From NCBI GenBank assembly GCA_964427535.1, contig CAYRVF010000015.1, forward strand, positions 1 to 55,931: 55,931 bases of DNA, given 5' to 3'. The position numbers were made by a program, and so were the translations under genes. Shown piece by piece: positions 50,937 to 55,931 of the stretch (position 1 is its first letter; every line of letters begins with the position of its first letter). Origin of the DNA: CAYRVF01 sp964427535 (GTDB lineage Bacteria; Chloroflexota; Ktedonobacteria; Ktedonobacterales; JADMIN01). The notes under the pieces were generated by a model, which was not told the origin of the DNA, searched no databases, and was given only the letters and a program-made list of their open reading frames with translations.

Positions 50937-51353
50937 ATGGCACATTCATATGCCGAGACGTATGCCGTGCTCTGCCAGAGCGCAGTCGAAACGCTTCAGA
51001 CACGCTTGGGTCGTGAGGTATCGCAAGTGGAGCGGCGCTCCATCTGGAACATTGGCTCACTCATGATGCTCGAAGGTGTGGAGCAGACCTTTCGGGAAGG
51101 GTCGCTCACCGACGTTGCGCATGAATTGCGCGCCATGCCAGAGTGGACAGACAAGCGGTTCCAGGAGGCGCTGAGCAGTATATTGGCGCGTTTCCCAACA
51201 TGGCTGGGGCGCGCGGCAACTGAGGGAGAGAAGTCAGCCCTTGGACGAATGGAGCATATCGGCGCTCTGGCTCGCTTTGAGGAGCGCCTGATGACTATTT
51301 CGCCTGAGCTGCGCGAAACCGTCGTACGAGACATGTTATTCCCGTCGCTCTAG
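50937..51353 (+). CDS. Hypothetical helical protein, 138 aa
   Basis: All-helical pattern with no signal peptide (YAETYAVLCQSAVETLQTRL, SIWNIGSLMMLEGVEQTFRE, LARFEERLMTISPELRETVV). ATG 50937 has GAGGGCGC upstream. No family recognised. Monocistronic by spacing. Confidence 0.6.
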   Translation: MAHSYAETYAVLCQSAVETLQTRLGREVSQVERRSIWNIGSLMMLEGVEQTFREGSLTDVAHELRAMPEWTDKRFQEALSSILARFPTWLGRAATEGEKSALGRMEHIGALARFEERLMTISPELRETVVRDMLFPSL

Positions 51354-51541
51354 GCAAATAGACGGTAGGGCGAACTAGCGCGATACTAGCCCGAATTCGG
51401 TAGACCCTACACCCCCGCCGCCGAATGTCGCGCGCATCAGATTGCAGCAAGCGGAGTATGCCGGAGAAGGATTCACCCGCGCGACCTGGCATGCGTCTTG
51501 AGGATGAGAGCGCGACGCCAAGTGAACAGAGAGGAGGACAC

Positions 51542-52402
51542 GTGGAGATCAAGGACATACATGCCGCGCTGCTCCAGGCGGGACTCGACGAGACGACTGC
51601 CGAAGTGCTCCAGTCGCTCGTTCGCCCCTCGATTCGCGTGATATCGAAGCCTGCTGCCGCGACACCCTTCGCGGTCGGAGCATCGCACCTGGGCGGGCAG
51701 CCCGATCTCGCGCCCGGCGCGGTCTGGCCCGAGAAGAACGGCGCCCCACTCGCGTTTCTAGCGCAGTTCCGCCTCGAAGATGTCGCGTCCTCCGATACCT
51801 CCGGCCAACTGCCGAAGTCGGGCCTGCTTTCGTTCTTCTACGACGCCAAGCAGGAAACCTATGGCGCGGACCCCGCCGACCAGGGTGGATGGGCCGTACT
51901 CTACACGCCAGCAGACACGAGGCTGACTTCCACAGCGATTCCCGATGCCGTGCCCCAGGACGCGCGGTACAAGGCGTGCGGCGTCTCGTTCGCGCCCGAG
52001 CTGACGCTGCCGCAAGATCCCACGATCGACCTTCCGCTGCTCACATGGACGCCCGACATGCAGAAGCAGTACGAAGCCGCGCTTGATGCGCTAGCGAGCC
52101 AGACGGATGGGAGCGCCCCGCGCAACCGGCTGCTGGGCTTCCCCGATACGCTCCAGGATGACATGCGCGAGGAGGCACAACTCGCCTCGCACGGTATCAA
52201 GACCGACAGCCCGACGATCGACCCGCGCGCGCAGTCGCTCAGGGAGGGCATGCTCAACTGGGTGCTACTGTTCCAGCTCGACTCGGACCCGAACGCGGGC
52301 ATGCGCTGGGCCGATGCTGGAATGCTCTATTTCTGGATCGAGCGCGACGCGCTACAAAGCCAGCAGTTCGACAGGACGTGGGTTGTGCTGCAATCCGACT
52401 GA
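51542..52402 (+). CDS. DUF1963 (YwqG-like) protein, 286 aa
   Basis: GASHLGGQPDLAPGAVWPEK, LAFLAQFRLEDVA, GLLSFFYDAKQETYGADPAD, NRLLGFPDTLQDDMREEAQL, WVLLFQLDSD and WADAGMLYFWIE are the DUF1963 landmarks; family members have no agreed function. GTG 51542 follows GAGGAGG; the upstream in-frame extension is Ser/Arg-rich and rejected. Confidence 0.88.
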   Translation: MEIKDIHAALLQAGLDETTAEVLQSLVRPSIRVISKPAAATPFAVGASHLGGQPDLAPGAVWPEKNGAPLAFLAQFRLEDVASSDTSGQLPKSGLLSFFYDAKQETYGADPADQGGWAVLYTPADTRLTSTAIPDAVPQDARYKACGVSFAPELTLPQDPTIDLPLLTWTPDMQKQYEAALDALASQTDGSAPRNRLLGFPDTLQDDMREEAQLASHGIKTDSPTIDPRAQSLREGMLNWVLLFQLDSDPNAGMRWADAGMLYFWIERDALQSQQFDRTWVVLQSD

Positions 52403-52544
52403 TCGCCAGCGGTCGGGCATACGTGCCTCTGCTATACTAGCTGTCGCCTCTCCAGTCGCGTATCCACGGGACTGAATGCACCGTGCGATTGGGCGATGCA
52501 GGCGAGAAGCCAGTCATTTCTGATATCAGCATCCAGGAGACGAT

Positions 52545-53087
52545 ATGCGACGACTCCTCGCTATGTGTGCTGTCCTCCTCACCTTCGCACTCGCCGGGTG
52601 CGGCACCATCACGACCGCGACGAGCACCACCAGCACGAGCACAGGCCAACACCAGTTCGGTGTGCAGACCAAGACGTCTGGCTGTCAGGCGAACGGCCCG
52701 CTGCAAGACAGCGCCTGCACACCCGGCGCAATCATCGACACAGCCACGACCGACCAAATCTGCAAATCGGGCTACGCGAGCTCCGTGCGCAACGTGCCTA
52801 CCAGCGAGAAGAATCAGGTCTACGCCGAGTACGGCATCGCGTCACACGTCGCGGGCCAGTATGAGGTTGATCACCTCGTCAGCCTGGAGCTCGGCGGCTC
52901 AAACGACATCGCCAACCTCTGGCCCGAAGCCGCGAGCCCAACGCCTGGATTCCACGAGAAGGACAAGGTCGAGAATTACCTGCACGATCAGGTCTGCTCC
53001 GGCGCAGTCTCTCTGCACGACGCGCAAATCGAGATAGCGACCAACTGGCTGCAAATCTACAACTCCATGCCCGCGAGCAAGAAATGA
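52545..53087 (+). CDS. Secreted lipoprotein with HNH-nuclease-like motif
   Basis: Lipoprotein signal MRRLLAMCAVLLTFALAGC with Cys19 as lipidation site, then a Thr/Ser linker. The C-terminal half has YEVDHLVSLELGGSNDIANL (Asp109-His110, Asn120, Asn124), the core of an HNH-like fold, and four more Cys that may form disulphides. Extracytoplasmic DNA cleavage is a possibility; the third conserved His is not obvious. ATG follows CAGGAGA. Confidence 0.75.
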   Translation: MRRLLAMCAVLLTFALAGCGTITTATSTTSTSTGQHQFGVQTKTSGCQANGPLQDSACTPGAIIDTATTDQICKSGYASSVRNVPTSEKNQVYAEYGIASHVAGQYEVDHLVSLELGGSNDIANLWPEAASPTPGFHEKDKVENYLHDQVCSGAVSLHDAQIEIATNWLQIYNSMPASKK

Positions 53088-53239
53088 GCGCCCGCTAAAG
53101 CCGTCAACTATGCAACGAATGTGGCGATGCACGGACCTCGGGTAAGACGCACATCTTCCATGTTTCACGCACACCTTTTCATTCGGTGTATACTAGGCGC
53201 ACGAAACATCTCCATCTCTCAGCAAAGGAGACGCAGCCC

Positions 53240-53560
53240 ATGGAAATCTTGCGTGAAGCGGCCCCATTTCTCGCTGGCTTGATTGTGCCTGTCATCGCCG
53301 CGGTAGTGCTTCGCGTGCTGCCCGCGCGCCAGTTCACCCTGCTCACGGTGCTCGTGCTCTCGTTCGTCGTCGGCGCCAGCGCGAGTTTCCTCAATGGCGA
53401 GCTCGGCGCGAGCCTGCCAGATAGCCTCATGGCGCTTATCATCGACACGTCGCTGGTCTACACGGGGTCGCAGATCGCCTACCACGCCTTCTGGAAGTCC
53501 GTGCTCCCGGCGCGCGAGCAAGTCAAGAGCCGGGCTGCGGTGCGGGAAGCACACAAGTAG
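53240..53560 (+). CDS. Small membrane protein, 106 aa
   Basis: Three hydrophobic segments (FLAGLIVPVIAAVVLRVL, FTLLTVLVLSFVVGASASFL, SLMALIIDTSLVYTGSQIAY) and a basic tail. It resembles small holin-like or unknown Chloroflexi membrane proteins. AAAGGAG lies nine bases before ATG 53240. Confidence 0.65.
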   Translation: MEILREAAPFLAGLIVPVIAAVVLRVLPARQFTLLTVLVLSFVVGASASFLNGELGASLPDSLMALIIDTSLVYTGSQIAYHAFWKSVLPAREQVKSRAAVREAHK

Positions 53561-53585
53561 ACGCTCCGCTTCACTCATGCAAACG

Positions 53586-53620
53586 GGCGGCGCACCCCAG
53601 AAGGTGTGCCGCCTGTCTTT
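53586..53620 (+). terminator. Terminator after the small membrane protein gene
   Basis: GGCGGCGCACC (53586-53596) pairs with GGTGTGCCGCC (53603-53613) with one G-U pair, followed by TGTCTTT. It lies 25 bp after the stop and ahead of a convergent gene. Confidence 0.7.
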
Positions 53621-53649
53621 GTGTCGCGAGTCCCTATCAGGAAGTCAAC

Positions 53650-54357
53650 CTACCACTCGTCGCCCGTGCCGTCGACGTTGAGCGGCGTCAGCACACGGGT
53701 CGAGCGGTCGAGCGCGGGGGCGGGTGCCGCGGGCTGATCCGTCGTCTTGGGAGCGGGTTTGGGCACGCTCGGACCATCCTTCAGCGTGGGAGACGCCTGC
53801 TTCGGCGCGATGCGCGCGTCGCCTGCCGCCAAGTCGAGCAGATCGACCCGCTCCAGCGCAGCGCCGCTGAGCTTGGCGCCGTTCAGGCGGATGCCGCGCA
53901 CGATAGCCGCGTCGAGGCATGCGCCGCGCAGATCGGCGCCCACCATGACGGCACCGCTCAAATCCGCGCCCGTCATGTCGGCGACGCGGCAGTCGGCTCC
54001 GCTCAGATCGAGCCGCCGTGCACGCACGTCCACCAGATGCGCCTCGAGGAAGCGCGCGCCTGCCGCATCCGCCCCAGTCAGGTTCGCGTGCGTCAGCGTG
54101 GCGCTGCTGAGGTCCGCGCCGGTAAGGTCCGCACCCTTGAGGTTGGCACGGGTCAGATTCGCGCCCATCAACTGCGCGCCACGCAGATCCGCGCCACTCA
54201 GGTCGGCTCCGGACAGGTCCGCGCCCGCGAGGTCGGCCCCACGCAGCTCGGCATCGGCGCCTCGCACTCCCGGCAGGGACCAGTGTCGAAAGTCGCGCTG
54301 CCCGTTGCCATATTCCACGAACAGCTTGGTGAGAGTCGCCTCAGCTTTGCCTGACAT
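53650..54357 (-). CDS. Cytoplasmic pentapeptide-repeat protein, 235 aa
   Basis: About 28 uninterrupted pentapeptide units from residue 32 to 175 (ADLAGADLSGADLSGADLRG and so on), a right-handed beta-helix. The last 60 residues are a Pro/Ala/Lys-rich tail. Without a membrane domain it differs from the protein at 39488. Some such proteins mimic DNA and protect gyrase; nothing here proves that. ATG 54357 follows AAGGAAGGA. Confidence 0.85.
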   Translation of the reverse strand: MSGKAEATLTKLFVEYGNGQRDFRHWSLPGVRGADAELRGADLAGADLSGADLSGADLRGAQLMGANLTRANLKGADLTGADLSSATLTHANLTGADAAGARFLEAHLVDVRARRLDLSGADCRVADMTGADLSGAVMVGADLRGACLDAAIVRGIRLNGAKLSGAALERVDLLDLAAGDARIAPKQASPTLKDGPSVPKPAPKTTDQPAAPAPALDRSTRVLTPLNVDGTGDEW

Positions 54358-54690
54358 GCGCGTCCTTCCTTCTCAAACGGGCGGTAGTCTCTGGGTATCG
54401 TAAGCGAGACACAGTCTACCGTCTCGATGCCCGTTTGTCACGAAGTACGCACGGAAGTATCATGAAGTACTACGCCTGATTATGGGCTGTCGATGTGGAG
54501 GCAATACAGGAATGCCCGCCATGTCGTTCGCGTTGGTATCCCGCGACACGGCAGGCATGCGAGAGTGAGCACCTCAATTGCCTCGCCAGGCGTGTCCAGC
54601 CGCGTGAGGGCACATGGAAGTCTCACTCACGCGGGCCATGCGAGCGCGAACGGCAGGGCAGTTCCGGCTCGCGCTCACAGTACGGCCATT
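54358..54690. other. Intergenic region with GAAGTA direct repeats
   Basis: GAAGTA occurs three times, at 54442-54447, 54454-54459 and 54464-54469, about one helical turn apart, upstream of the pentapeptide gene. CGCGTGAG (54601-54608) and CTCACGCG (54626-54633) form a hairpin that could end the acyl-CoA synthetase transcript. No gene. Confidence 0.45.
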
Positions 54691-55931
54691 CTACGCCGTC
54701 TGGATGTTGGCGGCGTCGCTCAGGCCAAGCTCGCAGATCGACTGCTGGCGCATCAGGTACTTCTGAATCTTGCCAGTCACCGTCATGGGGAAGCCGTCGA
54801 CGAACTTCCAGTAGCGTGGGATCTTGAACGTCGCGATCTGCCCACGACAGAAGGCAATCATCTCCTCGTCGGTCGCACTCTCGCCGTCTTTGAGCCGCAC
54901 CCACGCCATCAGCTCCTCGCCGTACTTGGCGTCGGGCACGCCGATGACCTGCACATCGCTGACCATGGGATGCGTGTAGAGGAACTCTTCCACCTCACGA
55001 GGATAAATGTTCTCGCCGCCGCGGATCACCATGTCTTTGAGCCGCCCGACGATGTTGACGTAGCCCTCGCTATCCATCGTCGCGAGGTCGCCGGTGTGCA
55101 TCCAGCGTGCGGCGTCGATAGCGTCGCGCGTCGCTTCGGGATTGTTCCAGTAGCCAAGCATCACCGAGTATCCGCGGGTCAGCAGCTCGCCCGGCGTGCC
55201 TCGCGGTACCACCTGCCCGGTCGAGGCGTCGATGAGCTTCACCTCAACGTGCGGGTGAATCTGCCCGACGGTGCCCACGCGCTTTTCGAGCGGATCGTCG
55301 GTATGCGTCTGGAAGGAGACGGGGCTGGTCTCGGTCATGCCGTAAGCGATCTCGACCTCGGTCATGTGCATCTTGTCGATGACCTGCCGCATCACCTGCA
55401 CCGGACACGGCGAGCCTGCCATCAACCCCGTACGCAGCGACGAGAGGTCGTAGTCGCCGAACCCAGGGTATCCAAGCTCGGCGATGAACATGGTCGGCAC
55501 GCCGTAGAGCGAGGTGCAGCGCTCAGCCTGAATTGCATCCAGCACGGGCTGTGGCTCGAACGCCTCGCTGGGATAGATCAACGCCGCTCCATGCGTGACC
55601 GCCCCGAGATTGGCCATCACGCAGCCGAAGCAGTGATACAGCGGAACGGGTACGCAGATGCGGTCCTGCTCGGTCAGGTGCTGCAGACGGGCCACGAAGT
55701 AGCCGTTGTTCAGGATGTTGTGATGGCTCAACGTCGCGCCCTTGGGATTGCCGGTCGTCCCGCTCGTATACTGGATGTTTGCCGGATCGTCGAACTCCTG
55801 CTGCGCCTGCCGCTCCGCCAGCGCCTCGGGTGACGTCTCCGCCGCGCGGTCGAGCACCTGCGCCCAGTTCCACATTCCCGGCGACACCTCGTCGCCGAGC
55901 TCCACCAGCAGCGCGGCGTCAGCGGCGGCGC
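54691..55931 (-). CDS. Fatty-acyl-CoA synthetase (AMP-binding), N-terminus outside window
   Basis: Activates a fatty acid with ATP and joins it to CoA. Seen: the P-loop IQYTSGTTGNPKGATLSHHN, GVPTMFIAELGYPGFGDYDL, AYGMTETSPVSFQTHTDD, LTRGYSVMLGYWNNPEAT, WMHTGDLATMDSEGYVNIVG, GRLKDMVIRGGENIYPREVE and the C-terminal catalytic Lys in TVTGKIQKY. The reading frame is open to the right edge; GTG 55905 is only internal. About 135 residues of the usual 540 are missing at the N-terminus. Confidence 0.92.
   Translation of the reverse strand, partial: AAADAALLVELGDEVSPGMWNWAQVLDRAAETSPEALAERQAQQEFDDPANIQYTSGTTGNPKGATLSHHNILNNGYFVARLQHLTEQDRICVPVPLYHCFGCVMANLGAVTHGAALIYPSEAFEPQPVLDAIQAERCTSLYGVPTMFIAELGYPGFGDYDLSSLRTGLMAGSPCPVQVMRQVIDKMHMTEVEIAYGMTETSPVSFQTHTDDPLEKRVGTVGQIHPHVEVKLIDASTGQVVPRGTPGELLTRGYSVMLGYWNNPEATRDAIDAARWMHTGDLATMDSEGYVNIVGRLKDMVIRGGENIYPREVEEFLYTHPMVSDVQVIGVPDAKYGEELMAWVRLKDGESATDEEMIAFCRGQIATFKIPRYWKFVDGFPMTVTGKIQKYLMRQQSICELGLSDAANIQTA

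Noticed and set aside
54493..55833. Long plus-strand frame of 446 codons
   Set aside because: It lies antisense to the clear acyl-CoA synthetase and has Arg/His-rich, domain-free sequence; a shadow of high-GC coding.

Overview
The window is high-GC DNA (roughly 60 to 65% by eye). It looks like a chromosome of Chloroflexota (Ktedonobacteria/Thermomicrobia-like), judging from the mix of a DUF5946 protein, a trehalose/sucrose-type sugar operon, FHA and TPR regulators and a split lycopene cyclase. That assignment is an inference from gene content; no rRNA or other marker is present to fix it.

Positions 1 to about 14,720 form one end of an integrative element lodged against the 3' end of a tRNA-Ser(TGA) gene. 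Next to the tRNA lie a tyrosine integrase (13447-14598) and a small excisionase-like protein. Upstream is a run of tightly overlapping plus-strand genes (8518-14598) carrying a RecT-type annealing protein and a Cas4/AddB-like exonuclease with four cysteines. A phage-type switch (6472-7491) has two divergent HTH genes with good promoters and a nested TCAAC/GTTGA operator. The minus-strand cargo has two notable parts. One is a beta-class DNA methyltransferase fused to a PD-(D/E)xK nuclease domain (304-1974). The other is an apparent operon (5567 down to 2601) headed by an Mrr-like nuclease fused to a ParA ATPase, followed by an unknown soluble partner and two small membrane proteins. No capsid, tail, portal or terminase genes are seen, so this is an integrative plasmid, satellite or ICE-like element, or only part of one. 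The other end lies outside the window. The nuclease-ParA operon is the best candidate for an undescribed system.

Positions 14,720 to about 34,400 look like chromosomal backbone. They hold tRNA-Ser beside a seryl-tRNA synthetase with a short tRNA-binding arm, a membrane-anchored penicillin-acylase-type Ntn hydrolase, a P-loop kinase, a DUF5946 protein and a GH16-like fold protein. Next comes the arginine pair argJ-argD behind a structured, arginine-codon-bearing leader, then two TPR/zinc-ribbon proteins. A DeoR-type repressor precedes a sugar operon made of a lipoprotein binding protein, two permeases, a sucrose-phosphate-synthase-like glycosyltransferase and a PfkB kinase; the likely operators are TTTCG direct repeats.

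Positions 34,400 to 44,700 carry an OsmC protein, a stand-alone receiver, a membrane protein with two FHA domains, a transglutaminase-fold protein, two paralogous membrane proteins with a THSFP motif, a pentapeptide-repeat membrane protein, a VOC protein, a winged-helix regulator and a lycopene-cyclase pair. The second cyclase half is broken by frame changes, one of them at an 18-bp perfect hairpin. Positions 44,700 to 55,931 carry an XRE-TPR regulator with a possible peptide gene upstream, an FtsX-type ABC exporter, several small or secreted proteins, a pentapeptide-repeat protein and the C-terminal part of a fatty-acyl-CoA synthetase that runs off the right edge.
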